This document shows positions 1-11,985 of a stretch of DNA of 64,000 nucleotides, in pieces. Source of the DNA: Aquilaria yunnanensis (lineage: Eukaryota > Streptophyta > Magnoliopsida > Malvales > Thymelaeaceae). The notes beneath the pieces were generated by a model. The model was given only the letters and a program-made list of their open reading frames with translations. It was not told the DNA's origin and searched no databases. The stretch spans positions 28,269,992-28,333,991 of the forward strand of contig CM077600.1 of NCBI GenBank assembly GCA_039654915.1, read 5' to 3'. The position numbers and the translations under genes are program-made. Each line of letters begins with the position of its first letter. Within the stretch, counting starts at the first letter, position 1.

Positions 1-3000
1 CCTAAACCCTAAACCCTAAACCCTAAACCCTAAACCCTAAACCCTAAACCCTAAACCCTAAACCCTAAACCCTAAACCCTAAACCCTAAACCCTAAACCC
101 TAAACCCTAAACCCTAAACCCTAAACCCTAAACCCTAAACCCTAAACCCTAAACCCTAAACCCTAAACCCTAAACCCTAAACCCTAAACCCTAAACCCTA
201 AACCCTAAACCCTAAACCCTAAACCCTAAACCCTAAACCCTAAACCCTAAACCCTAAACCCTAAACCCTAAACCCTAAACCCTAAACCCTAAACCCTAAA
301 CCCTAAACCCTAAACCCTAAACCCTAAACCCTAAACCCTAAACCCTAAACCCTAAACCCTAAACCCTAAACCCTAAACCCTAAACCCTAAACCCTAAACC
401 CTAAACCCTAAACCCTAAACCCTAAACCCTAAACCCTAAACCCTAAACCCTAAACCCTAAACCCTAAACCCTAAACCCTAAACCCTAAACCCTAAACCCT
501 AAACCCTAAACCCTAAACCCTAAACCCTAAACCCTAAACCCTAAACCCTAAACCCTAAACCCTAAACCCTAAACCCTAAACCCTAAACCCTAAACCCTAA
601 ACCCTAAACCCTAAACCCTAAACCCTAAACCCTAAACCCTAAACCCTAAACCCTAAACCCTAAACCCTAAACCCTAAACCCTAAACCCTAAACCCTAAAC
701 CCTAAACCCTAAACCCTAAACCCTAAACCCTAAACCCTAAACCCTAAACCCTAAACCCTAAACCCTAAACCCTAAACCCTAAACCCTAAACCCTAAACCC
801 TAAACCCTAAACCCTAAACCCTAAACCCTAAACCCTAAACCCTAAACCCTAAACCCTAAACCCTAAACCCTAAACCCTAAACCCTAAACCCTAAACCCTA
901 AACCCTAAACCCTAAACCCTAAACCCTAAACCCTAAACCCTAAACCCTAAACCCTAAACCCTAAACCCTAAACCCTAAACCCTAAACCCTAAACCCTAAA
1001 CCCTAAACCCTAAACCCTAAACCCTAAACCCTAAACCCTAAACCCTAAACCCTAAACCCTAAACCCTAAACCCTAAACCCTAAACCCTAAACCCTAAACC
1101 CTAAACCCTAAACCCTAAACCCTAAACCCTAAACCCTAAACCCTAAACCCTAAACCCTAAACCCTAAACCCTAAACCCTAAACCCTAAACCCTAAACCCT
1201 AAACCCTAAACCCTAAACCCTAAACCCTAAACCCTAAACCCTAAACCCTAAACCCTAAACCCTAAACCCTAAACCCTAAACCCTAAACCCTAAACCCTAA
1301 ACCCTAAACCCTAAACCCTAAACCCTAAACCCTAAACCCTAAACCCTAAACCCTAAACCCTAAACCCTAAACCCTAAACCCTAAACCCTAAACCCTAAAC
1401 CCTAAACCCTAAACCCTAAACCCTAAACCCTAAACCCTAAACCCTAAACCCTAAACCCTAAACCCTAAACCCTAAACCCTAAACCCTAAACCCTAAACCC
1501 TAAACCCTAAACCCTAAACCCTAAACCCTAAACCCTAAACCCTAAACCCTAAACCCTAAACCCTAAACCCTAAACCCTAAACCCTAAACCCTAAACCCTA
1601 AACCCTAAACCCTAAACCCTAAACCCTAAACCCTAAACCCTAAACCCTAAACCCTAAACCCTAAACCCTAAACCCTAAACCCTAAACCCTAAACCCTAAA
1701 CCCTAAACCCTAAACCCTAAACCCTAAACCCTAAACCCTAAACCCTAAACCCTAAACCCTAAACCCTAAACCCTAAACCCTAAACCCTAAACCCTAAACC
1801 CTAAACCCTAAACCCTAAACCCTAAACCCTAAACCCTAAACCCTAAACCCTAAACCCTAAACCCTAAACCCTAAACCCTAAACCCTAAACCCTAAACCCT
1901 AAACCCTAAACCCTAAACCCTAAACCCTAAACCCTAAACCCTAAACCCTAAACCCTAAACCCTAAACCCTAAACCCTAAACCCTAAACCCTAAACCCTAA
2001 ACCCTAAACCCTAAACCCTAAACCCTAAACCCTAAACCCTAAACCCTAAACCCTAAACCCTAAACCCTAAACCCTAAACCCTAAACCCTAAACCCTAAAC
2101 CCTAAACCCTAAACCCTAAACCCTAAACCCTAAACCCTAAACCCTAAACCCTAAACCCTAAACCCTAAACCCTAAACCCTAAACCCTAAACCCTAAACCC
2201 TAAACCCTAAACCCTAAACCCTAAACCCTAAACCCTAAACCCTAAACCCTAAACCCTAAACCCTAAACCCTAAACCCTAAACCCTAAACCCTAAACCCTA
2301 AACCCTAAACCCTAAACCCTAAACCCTAAACCCTAAACCCTAAACCCTAAACCCTAAACCCTAAACCCTAAACCCTAAACCCTAAACCCTAAACCCTAAA
2401 CCCTAAACCCTAAACCCTAAACCCTAAACCCTAAACCCTAAACCCTAAACCCTAAACCCTAAACCCTAAACCCTAAACCCTAAACCCTAAACCCTAAACC
2501 CTAAACCCTAAACCCTAAACCCTAAACCCTAAACCCTAAACCCTAAACCCTAAACCCTAAACCCTAAACCCTAAACCCTAAACCCTAAACCCTAAACCCT
2601 AAACCCTAAACCCTAAACCCTAAACCCTAAACCCTAAACCCTAAACCCTAAACCCTAAACCCTAAACCCTAAACCCTAAACCCTAAACCCTAAACCCTAA
2701 ACCCTAAACCCTAAACCCTAAACCCTAAACCCTAAACCCTAAACCCTAAACCCTAAACCCTAAACCCTAAACCCTAAACCCTAAACCCTAAACCCTAAAC
2801 CCTAAACCCTAAACCCTAAACCCTAAACCCTAAACCCTAAACCCTAAACCCTAAACCCTAAACCCTAAACCCTAAACCCTAAACCCTAAACCCTAAACCC
2901 TAAACCCTAAACCCTAAACCCTAAACCCTAAACCCTAAACCCTAAACCCTAAACCCTAAACCCTAAACCCTAAACCCTAAACCCTAAACCCTAAACCCTA

Positions 3001-5635
3001 AACCCTAAACCCTAAACCCTAAACCCTAAACCCTAAACCCTAAACCCTAAACCCTAAACCCTAAACCCTAAACCCTAAACCCTAAACCCTAAACCCTAAA
3101 CCCTAAACCCTAAACCCTAAACCCTAAACCCTAAACCCTAAACCCTAAACCCTAAACCCTAAACCCTAAACCCTAAACCCTAAACCCTAAACCCTAAACC
3201 CTAAACCCTAAACCCTAAACCCTAAACCCTAAACCCTAAACCCTAAACCCTAAACCCTAAACCCTAAACCCTAAACCCTAAACCCTAAACCCTAAACCCT
3301 AAACCCTAAACCCTAAACCCTAAACCCTAAACCCTAAACCCTAAACCCTAAACCCTAAACCCTAAACCCTAAACCCTAAACCCTAAACCCTAAACCCTAA
3401 ACCCTAAACCCTAAACCCTAAACCCTAAACCCTAAACCCTAAACCCTAAACCCTAAACCCTAAACCCTAAACCCTAAACCCTAAACCCTAAACCCTAAAC
3501 CCTAAACCCTAAACCCTAAACCCTAAACCCTAAACCCTAAACCCTAAACCCTAAACCCTAAACCCTAAACCCTAAACCCTAAACCCTAAACCCTAAACCC
3601 TAAACCCTAAACCCTAAACCCTAAACCCTAAACCCTAAACCCTAAACCCTAAACCCTAAACCCTAAACCCTAAACCCTAAACCCTAAACCCTAAACCCTA
3701 AACCCTAAACCCTAAACCCTAAACCCTAAACCCTAAACCCTAAACCCTAAACCCTAAACCCTAAACCCTAAACCCTAAACCCTAAACCCTAAACCCTAAA
3801 CCCTAAACCCTAAACCCTAAACCCTAAACCCTAAACCCTAAACCCTAAACCCTAAACCCTAAACCCTAAACCCTAAACCCTAAACCCTAAACCCTAAACC
3901 CTAAACCCTAAACCCTAAACCCTAAACCCTAAACCCTAAACCCTAAACCCTAAACCCTAAACCCTAAACCCTAAACCCTAAACCCTAAACCCTAAACCCT
4001 AAACCCTAAACCCTAAACCCTAAACCCTAAACCCTAAACCCTAAACCCTAAACCCTAAACCCTAAACCCTAAACCCTAAACCCTAAACCCTAAACCCTAA
4101 ACCCTAAACCCTAAACCCTAAACCCTAAACCCTAAACCCTAAACCCTAAACCCTAAACCCTAAACCCTAAACCCTAAACCCTAAACCCTAAACCCTAAAC
4201 CCTAAACCCTAAACCCTAAACCCTAAACCCTAAACCCTAAACCCTAAACCCTAAACCCTAAACCCTAAACCCTAAACCCTAAACCCTAAACCCTAAACCC
4301 TAAACCCTAAACCCTAAACCCTAAACCCTAAACCCTAAACCCTAAACCCTAAACCCTAAACCCTAAACCCTAAACCCTAAACCCTAAACCCTAAACCCTA
4401 AACCCTAAACCCTAAACCCTAAACCCTAAAACCCTAAACCCTAAACCCTAAACCCTAAACCCTAAACCCTAAACCCTAAACCCTAAACCCTAAACCCTAA
4501 ACCCTAAACCCGCCCTAAACCCTAAACCCTAAACCCTAAACCCTAAACCCTAAACCCTAAACCCTAAACCCTAAACCCTAAACCCTAAACCCTAAACCCT
4601 AAACCCTAAACCCTAAACCCTAAACCCTAAACCCTAAACCCTAAACCCTAAACCCTAAAACCCTAAACCCTAAACCCTAAACCCTAAACCCTAAACCCTA
4701 AACCCTAAACCCTAAACCCTAAACCCTAAACCCTAAACCCTAAACCCTAAACCCTAAACCCTAAACCCTAAACCCTAAACCCTAAACCCTAAACCCTAAA
4801 CCCTAAACCCTAAACCCTAAAACCCTAAACCCTAAAACCCTAAACCCTAAACCCTAAACCCTAAACCCTAAACCCTAAACCCTAAACCCTAAACCCTGAA
4901 CCCTAAACCCTGAACCCTAAACCCTGAACCCTAAACCCTGAACCCTAAACCCTGAACCCTAAACCCTGAACCCTAAACCCTAAACCCTAAACCCTAAACC
5001 CGCCCTAAACCCTAAACCCTAAACCCTAAACCCTAAACCCGCCCTAAACCCTAAACCCTAAACCCTAAACCCTAAACCCTAAACCCTAAACCCTAAACCC
5101 TAAACCCTAAACCCTAAACCCTAAACCCTAAACCCTAAACCCTAAACCCTAAACCCTAAACCCTAAACCCTAAAACCCTAAACCCTAAACCCTAAACCCT
5201 AAACCCTAAACCCTAAACCCTAAACCCTAAACCCTAAACCCTAAACCCTAAACCCTAAACCCTAAACCCAACCCTAAACCCTAAACCCTAAACCCTAAAC
5301 CCTAAACCCTAAACCCTAAACCCTAAACCCTAAACCCTAAACCCTAAACCCTAAACCCTAAAACCCTAAAACCCTAAACCCTAAACCCTAAACCCTAAAC
5401 CCTAAACCCTAAAACCCTAAACCCTAAAACCCTAAACCCTAAACCCTAAACCCTTAACCCTAAACCCTTAAACCCTAAACCCTAAAACCCTAAACCCTAA
5501 ACCCTAAACCCTATACCCTATACCCTAAAACCCTAAACCCCCTAAACCCTTAACCTTACACCCTAAACCCCCCTAAACCCTAAACCCTAAACCCCCCTAA
5601 AAAACCCTAAACCCTAACCCCCCTAAACCCTAAAA
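1..5635 (+). repeat. Telomere, (CCCTAAA)n
   Basis: The plant telomere repeat runs from base 1 with the C-rich strand on +, so the chromosome end lies to the left. It looks uniform to about 4423. From 4424 onward variants appear: CCCTAAAA (4424-4431, 4653-4660 and more), CCCG junctions (near 4512, 5002 and 5041), six CCCTGAA units at exact 14-bp spacing (4897-4970), and finally heavily mixed units with extra C, A or T up to 5635. This is the expected layout: a telomerase-maintained distal tract grading into an older, mutating proximal tract. Confidence 0.99.
4424..5635 (+). repeat. Telomere-proximal variant repeats
   Basis: The zone is rich in single-base insertions (CCCTAAAA), TGAA substitutions in a regular CCCTAAA/CCCTGAA dimer, CCCG breaks and, beyond 5450, CCCTTAA, CCCTATA and runs of five or six C. 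Variant density rises toward the subtelomere. It can serve as a chromosome-end-specific signature. Confidence 0.9.
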
Positions 5636-5739
5636 ATTGAAATTACATTCAGCATATACCACATGAAATAGGTTATTCCACAAATGCAATAGGAAAAAAA
5701 CACAACCAAAACTCTTGAAATGAATAAGATGCTTGGTTT

Positions 5740-5965
5740 TGTACATTATACTCCATAAATTATATGTATCAAAGGAATGTGCATAAATTCTGAAGAAGAT
5801 GCATAAATAATATGATCAACTATTGTATTTGCTAATGATAGTGCATCCCACATATACATACTATGTCCAACAGCTATCGCAAAGACATTATTGTTGCCCC
5901 AATCTATTAAATTCACGTACAAGTCATCCAAAATGTCAAGAGCACTTAGCATCTTCTCAGAGCTC
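5740..5965 (-). pseudogene. CDC20: CDC20/fizzy-like WD40 fragment
   Basis: The minus-strand reading from 5952 down gives about 45 residues resembling the start of the WD40 propeller of plant CDC20 activators of the anaphase-promoting complex: a D-D-L-Y-V-N-L-I-D-W-G core, then N-N-V-F-A-I-A-V-G and M-Y-M-W-D-A. CDC20 proteins have the same order (YLNLLDWG, then NVLAIALG, then VYLWDA). Just upstream, ttgttcag followed by AGCTCTGAG could be an old splice acceptor. Similarity fades after W-D-A, and no further WD repeats or C-box region were seen. It is a short gene remnant about 100 bp from the telomere tract. A fizzy-related (CCS52/FZR) source is the alternative. Confidence 0.6.
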
Positions 5966-8900
5966 TGAACAATTACAATAGAGAAAAAGATGGAATAGAA
6001 TCATTGGTAACTCTCAATACTAAATATTTAAGTTAGTTGGTCGATATCACAAATGCAGCTGTACAACATAGTTTGCTTCCCAATTAAAAGTCAAGTGCTC
6101 TCAATGTTAAGAATTTGGTACTCAAGACAACAACAAAGCAAAGTAAGAATAACTAAAAATAGTTTGCCAGATGAGTCACTGTAATGTAATTCAACAAGAT
6201 AAATCATAGCTGCTCCACCAATGATGATTGTTAAAATATGCTATATCATTTTGCATCTCATATTTTCCAATGTTCAACATGTATTTTCTCCAATTACTTT
6301 ATCAATAATATTCACATGCTTAACGAACTTGATTTATATGTTAATGCATCAAAGTTCAATGTCTTATGAGAAGTTAAAAATCAAGGTTAAGAAGAAAACA
6401 TCAATATTTCTAGCCTAATGAACCTATCTCTATAGCTTTCTAGGTTTGGAAGATTGAATAGGGGAGTGATGGTTTGGCAAAAACTTGATAGGTGTTAGTG
6501 GCTTATTCCTAAAAGCCAAAATTCTTGTTCTATTCATGTTCAAGGACTAGGCCAATAGCTTCTGATATGGTTTGCTGGAGGGTGAGCTTGATATTGCATT
6601 CTTTTTCCCTGTTTCCCTTTAGTTACCATATAATGTGCATAATCAAAGTCCATTCCTGAATGGTTTAGGATGACTCTGTTCATTCATTTATTGCCAACAA
6701 TGTAGGCCAGTAAAGTTATTTTCTTCTCTTTTATTTTGGTCAATAAATCACAAGCCTAGTAAAACAAAAAGCCTATCATCCATTACAATCCTGCTCTCGG
6801 GCACTATTGCAACAACTAATTTTATTTTTCAAGATAGCCATTTGAGCAACTTGTTTCTGTATCATATTAGGTTAAGGAGAAAAAAATTGAGAAAAATAAA
6901 TAAATACTTCAAATTAATATCTTATGTTGTTAATTAAGCACTAGAACAAAAAGCTCCCTATTGTTTGAAAAAATAATGGGCAATCCCTGTTAGGATAGAA
7001 AGCCACTAGTTGTTATCACAACCTAACTAGAAGAAAAACAAATGTTGTGGCTTTTACTAATCTTATGACTATAAGCAATACACAAAGATTTATGACTGCC
7101 ATTAATCAGGCTCCCCAGAAGAAACCCCAGCCCAAATTTCAAAATCAACAAGCCTCATTCATAAATCGGTGGAAACATGTTTTTAAATTTCTCAAAGTCA
7201 CGAGAAAAGAAATTATTAAACCTCAGGAATGATGACTTGGACTGCTAACAAAGTCCAACTAAATTCCAGATAAATGTTAGAAAATAAAAATCATACCATC
7301 TAGTTGATAAAATCCAACACTATCCATGAAAAAAAACAACCATACTTAAGCTCAACTATCATATAGAGCTTTCCCTAAAATTGGTTCTTGGATAAACTAA
7401 AAACTTTAAAGGAATGAAGCTTTTCCTAAAGTCTTTATCACATGTTTTATCGAATACCTAAACTCTAAACCCTAAACCTCCAAACCCCTTAAATTTGAAA
7501 CCCTAAACCCCCAAACGCTAAAACCCTAAACCCAAGCCCAATAACATAGAGCTTAAACACTAAAGCCCATACTAAATGCCCTATACCATAAACACTTAAT
7601 TGTAGTAAAGCGGTTTAACTATTTCTTCTTTTACAGTTTAACCCTAAGATCTTTTAAACTTTCAACTGGGCTACCACTAACCTTTCTCTCTACTCTTATT
7701 TCTTTGGCTTCTTGTCTGTTCGCCACTATCCAGTCATTAAAAAATTAACCTCCTTGAAACGGTAAATTGCTATCATTGTCGAACTGCCCTTGTTTCCCTC
7801 ATCCTAATGGTATCCTTTCATTTTGCAAACTTCCTCATTTATGCTATTTTTCTAAAGGTTTTCTCTTTCTCACTTTACTTTCTTTCTACAATTAAGGCTA
7901 AAAAAAATGATTCCAGCTTAGTTAGAGCTTCATCAAAATCTAACAAATGTGGTTCTTTACTGCATTTATTGCCAACACCGCTGCAGCTTCTTTGATTTGA
8001 ACTTTCTCTCTCTAACCTTCAAATACTCCTTTTTTCAACCCAGAACTTGATGTTACCCAACATAGCAAAAGCTTTTCAAAGTCTTCCCGCCTTCTAAACA
8101 CCACTAGGTTGCCATTTGGGTGTCAACCTACCCCTCCAAGCCCACTAATCCCTTTTTGGTCACTTGAGTCGACCCTCCACCTTTTCGTCGAAATACCATT
8201 TCATTTAGATTATACTCCAAGTGGCAAAACCATACAAAAGGCCTCTAAATCTCTTTTTTTTCTTTCATTTTAGCACTCTGTATCTTTGAGCTTCTACATT
8301 AAACACCAAAAATATCTAATTATTCATCTTTAATTCCTTATCTCCACATGACACTCTTCCAGCCATTCTTTTTATCTTTTTTCTTTACTCTTTTTTTTTT
8401 CTTTTCCTTTTCTAACATTTGGGACTTTTTTTGAAAGAGGATTTTAGGACTTATTTTTTCATTATTTATGTCATTAGCAAAAACTTGAGCTCCAAACTAT
8501 CTCTACTATCTCACTTTTAACTTCAGTTAATTTAATTTAAAATTATTTTTTTCTATTTTTAATTTTTTTTTATCCTGAACTAATTTCATACTTTGCTTTT
8601 TCAATTATACTAATTATACTAGTATAATTGTTGGCTACTACGATTGGGTGTTGGTTGTTGCCATTCTCATGGTCATGGATTCAAAAAAAAGAAATAATAG
8701 TTGCTGAATGGTATTGATTTATGGCTGCTTCATCCTAGTTTATCCATTTTTCTTCTTCATTTTTATGGCACTGTTTAAATGCTTTTCCTCCTATTTTGGG
8801 AACTTGGTTGTTATTGGCTGCCATTTGTTGCACTAGTGCCATTCATTTTGTTTGATCATGTTTTATTCTTTAATCATCTTTCCTTCCTATGTTATTGTTT

Positions 8901-9432
8901 TAAAAAATGTTTTATGGCACTGTTTTATGTTTGTATAATGTCTTGTATTTTATATTCAGGTCTTAGAAAAATAAAATGAAAAAAAGCATAATTCTAAATC
9001 TGACCTAATTCGGGATAAGGTTGGTTCGTGTTGGGGCGTCATATTAGAATAATTTTAGGTTTGAGCCCAATCTTGACAAAAGCTCATTTCACTCATTATT
9101 ATTTTAATAGGCTAACCTCAAGGTCAAAAATTAAAAAAAAAACACTAATTATTTCAATAATCTTTTTTTTTAGTTTTATTAATTCACTTATAAAATGTAA
9201 ATAAAAATGAAAGTAACACATAATTTTTTCTTTTTAACTGTTTATTAATCTTCCTTCCAAAGTAATTATTACCTTCAATTTTATCTCAAATAAGGAAGGG
9301 AATTTGAAGGGAAATGAAAAAACTAGGCAAAACTCGTTATCCGTTTGCCTCGCCCAACTTTTCTGTCGGCCACTTATCGTCACCCTCTATACTTTATCCA
9401 CCAATAGGATTCTCTTCATTTTCTCTTTCAAC
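5966..9432. other. Subtelomeric AT-rich DNA, no gene seen
   Basis: The stretch is AT-rich with only short chance ORFs (for example 6221-6418 +, 7047-7232 +, 7807-7995 +, 8779-8979 +), none with a recognisable motif. It includes a degenerate interstitial telomere repeat near 7440-7545 and pyrimidine-rich runs around 8370-8590. I see no RNA gene. Confidence 0.6.
7440..7545 (+). repeat. Interstitial telomere-like repeat
   Basis: About 100 bp of degenerate CCCTAAA units (CTCTAAA, CCCTAAA, CCTCCAAA, CCCCTTAAA, CCCTAAACC, CGCTAAAA) lie in the same orientation as the terminal tract but 1.8 kb inside it. They are a relic of an earlier terminus, of a recombination event, or of repair. Confidence 0.75.
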
Positions 9433-10101
9433 AAGGAGCGTAGCTTCTTAGGGGTGGGAAGTGGCAGCCACCCCCTAGAATTTTAAAAGTTTTCATTGGG
9501 TTGTTCAATATGTGATAAAATTGTTAACAAAACTAAAGTTAGGTACATATCTGTAAATTTTATAATTAGTAAGGACCTTTGGTATATTTCATCATTTTAA
9601 GGTCTCACGCTATCTCTCAATTTTTTATTGAGTAAATTGCGTGATAGTCTTTAACCTTTAATTATTCTTTCATTTTAGTCCATAACCTATTAACCATTTT
9701 ATTTTGGTTCTAAATGTAATAAAAACATTTCGTTTTACTCATAAATCTATTACAAATGTTTCATTTTGGTTCCACTACATGAAATTTGTTAACTCAAAGT
9801 ATTTATATAATAACAACTTTTTACATCATAATTTGAACTATCTAGTAAGTGTTATATAATAATTTTAATTTGTATAATAATTTTTTATAATTAATAAAAA
9901 ATTCAAATAACCATTTTTACTTTATAAACTGAACTTATTTCATTCATGAAAAAAAATAATTTTAAATTAAATTTTTGAATTGAACTTAATTATTATAAAC
10001 TTTTGAATTCTATGTGTCTATACATGTAAACTATCTATTAAATTTTGAGTTATAAAGTTTTAAAATGAACTTAATTATTGTAAACTTTTAAATTTTATGT
10101 A

Positions 10102-10136
<35 letters not shown>

Positions 10137-10204
10137 TCATACATGTTAACAACCCGCCCATACCACGCCCCCACCTCTATGCTCAATTTCTAGCTACGCC
10201 TCTG
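9433..10204. mobile_element. Non-autonomous hAT element (MITE-like)
   Basis: The element is 772 bp with short imperfect terminal inverted repeats: the left end is AAGGAGCGTAGCT and the right end read inward is CAGAGGCGTAGCT. It is flanked by an 8-bp duplication, CTTTCAAC (9425-9432) and CTTTCAAT (10205-10212), with one mismatch. An 8-bp duplication is characteristic of hAT elements. The interior is AT-rich, includes a (TA)n tract at about 10105-10132 and has no transposase. A hairpin (GGGTGGGAAGTGGCAGCCACCC, broken here by a slash as GGGTGGGAAGTG/GCAGCCACCC) sits near the left end. Confidence 0.6.
10105..10132. repeat. (TA)n microsatellite
   Basis: An uninterrupted alternating TA tract of about 28 bp lies inside the non-autonomous hAT element. 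Confidence 0.9.
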
Positions 10205-10479
10205 CTTTCAATGATTTGATAGTATTATTATATTAATTATTATATTACGCACCTATGTCTAATTAGTTGTATTAATCCACCATTAACTCTATATATAATC
10301 CACTTTCATAAAAAAATGAGAAAATTACCCCTCATCAAAATTCTCACTTTTCCTTTAAAAATCCTACCTCAATCCCACTATTATCAAGGTTGTCACACTA
10401 GATTCCGTCATTCTCGTATCTGCATATGTGTCAAAGACAAAGATGCAAAGTATTTAAAACAATTGAGAAAAGAGTATGA

Positions 10480-11095
10480 ATAAATATGTATAACTGTCTG
10501 AAATAATCTGCAAACTATTTGTTCTCTTCAATAATATGCAATCTGTTTGTTTTCTTTAATAAAATGTAAACATGCAGAAGTGTCTGAGTAAATGTATTAA
10601 AGTGTCTACAAAAATATGTAAAAGTGTTTTAGCAATATGTAAATATTTTATTATATTAAAAAATGAAAGTGTTTAAATCAATAAAAAAAAATGTTTGAAT
10701 ATAAAAGTGTCTGAAAAAATATTAAAACGGCTATAATAATAAAAAAAAATTATTATCTTTAAAATTAAAAGTGTCTGTAACAATAAGTCGAAGTGACATC
10801 TAAATGAATATATTAAAATGTCTGGACAGATGTACAAAAGTTTGTTATAAAAGTATGTTTAAATAAATATATTAAAGTATCTAAGTAATATACAAACAAT
10901 TTATTATCTTAAGAAAAAAAAATTTTGAATCAATAAGCAACAGTGTCTAATTGACTATGTAAAAATGTTTGATAAAAATATAAAAATGACTATAACAATT
11001 TACAAAAAAATTATTATCTTTAAAATTAAAAATATAGGACAAAGAATCTAACTGAATATAAAAAAAATATCTTAACAAATATTTTTTTTTTATAC
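10480..11095. repeat. Degenerate AT-rich tandem repeat (~250 bp unit)
   Basis: A motif around AAAGTGTCT recurs many times, and a longer block (ATTATTATCTTTAAAATTAAAA) appears near 10750 and again near 11010, about 250 bp apart. Copies are strongly diverged. The array abuts the PP2C fragment within the candidate pack-type element. Confidence 0.5.
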
Positions 11096-11114
11096 GACAT
11101 TTTTTTTTGTCTTG

Positions 11115-11591
11115 GAACCGGTGGAGCTTCCATAGACGATGAGGCCTGTCCCCAGTAAATTCACTCGCCCGCAGGCATCTTCGATTCATTTCAATTCATC
11201 TGATCGATCAGGCTGCAATTTTTTTTTTGTTTACATATAGATTGGCCGGATATTTTAATATACAAGTTGCAGTTAACAGCATATAGCTCGAGAATTCGGT
11301 CTTACCTTGTGATCGGAAGAGAGGAAAACAGGGACGCCGTTGCAGCAGAGAACAGCGCAGGAGTCGCCGGCAGTTAGAGACAATGATCTTATCCGGAGTC
11401 ACGACAGCGATGACGGCGGTGGATCCAATAGCGCCGCATTGAGGCGTACGAAGATCGCATCCACAGTCAGAGCTCGTGGCCGATTCCGTCCACTCGGAGA
11501 CTTCCTTGTCCATTCTATGTAAGCTGCGCTGCATCGTCCCCTTCCAATATCCCTTGTTGTCATGATCCAATCGCCGGCTGCCAGAATCCAA
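11115..11591 (-). pseudogene. Clade A PP2C phosphatase gene fragment, two exons and an intron
   Basis: Minus-strand exon 1 (11306-11591) reads through M-D-K-E-V, then P-Q-C-G-A-I-G-S-T-A-V, then V-V-T-P-D-K-I-I-V-S-N-C. These are hallmarks of the clade A protein phosphatase 2C family (ABI1/HAB1/AHG3), negative regulators of abscisic acid signalling. A frameshift follows the S-N-C codons, so the G-D-S metal-site motif is read in another frame. The exon ends at a preserved donor (AAG|GTAAG, GT at 11304-11305). A 93-bp intron ends in TTGCAG (acceptor at 11213-11214). Exon 2 resumes with P-D-R-S-D-E-L and then an in-frame stop before I-E-D-A. Similarity stops near 11115. The N-terminal and C-terminal thirds of the phosphatase are missing. 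Because the intron is kept, it was copied from DNA, not from mRNA. Confidence 0.85.
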
Positions 11592-11844
11592 GAGGCGACG
11601 ATAATCGAATCGCTGTCATCTAACAGTGTTCCCGTGGCGAGAGCAGCGTTCCCCAGGCGGACAAAGGCGGCGCTGATGGGAGAGAAAAAAGAAGGCGGCG
11701 ATTGGAGAGAAAAAACTTAATTTATGGTGAGGGGTAAAATTATAAAAATTATACATGTGTTAATAGCCATACATTTATTATATAAATCATTGCAGTATAA
11801 GTGCATAACAAAGATTTCTCCATCGCCTCCTGACTAGAGATACA

Positions 11845-11985
11845 AACGGGCTGGCCCGGACCGGGACCGGACCGGACCAGCCGGTCCTGGGCCTAAGTAA
11901 TTTGGGCCCGGGCACAGCCCGTGTTTACACGTGCCGGTCCTGACCCGGTCCCGTGCTGGTCCTGGGCCGAACCCGAGCTGGCCCG
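11845..11985. repeat. hAT left subterminal GC-rich repeats
   Basis: A cluster of short GGCCCGG, GGACCGG and CCGGTCC motifs in both orientations, with a sharp rise in GC against the AT-rich surroundings. It mirrors 15120-15350 at the other end of the same element. Confidence 0.8.

Larger units (their letters stand above)
10245..11808. mobile_element. Candidate pack-type DNA element carrying a PP2C fragment
   Basis: The ends form imperfect inverted repeats of about 80-90 bp. The left end starts TTACGCACCTAT and reaches ATTACCCCTCA about 90 bp in. The right end read inward starts TTATGCACTTAT and reaches TTTACCCCTCA about 81 bp in. Between them lie decayed AT-rich repeats and a host gene fragment (PP2C, 11115-11591, minus). 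Long inverted ends around a gene fragment fit a Pack-MULE or related non-autonomous element. I found no clean target duplication, so superfamily and exact borders are uncertain. Confidence 0.45.
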
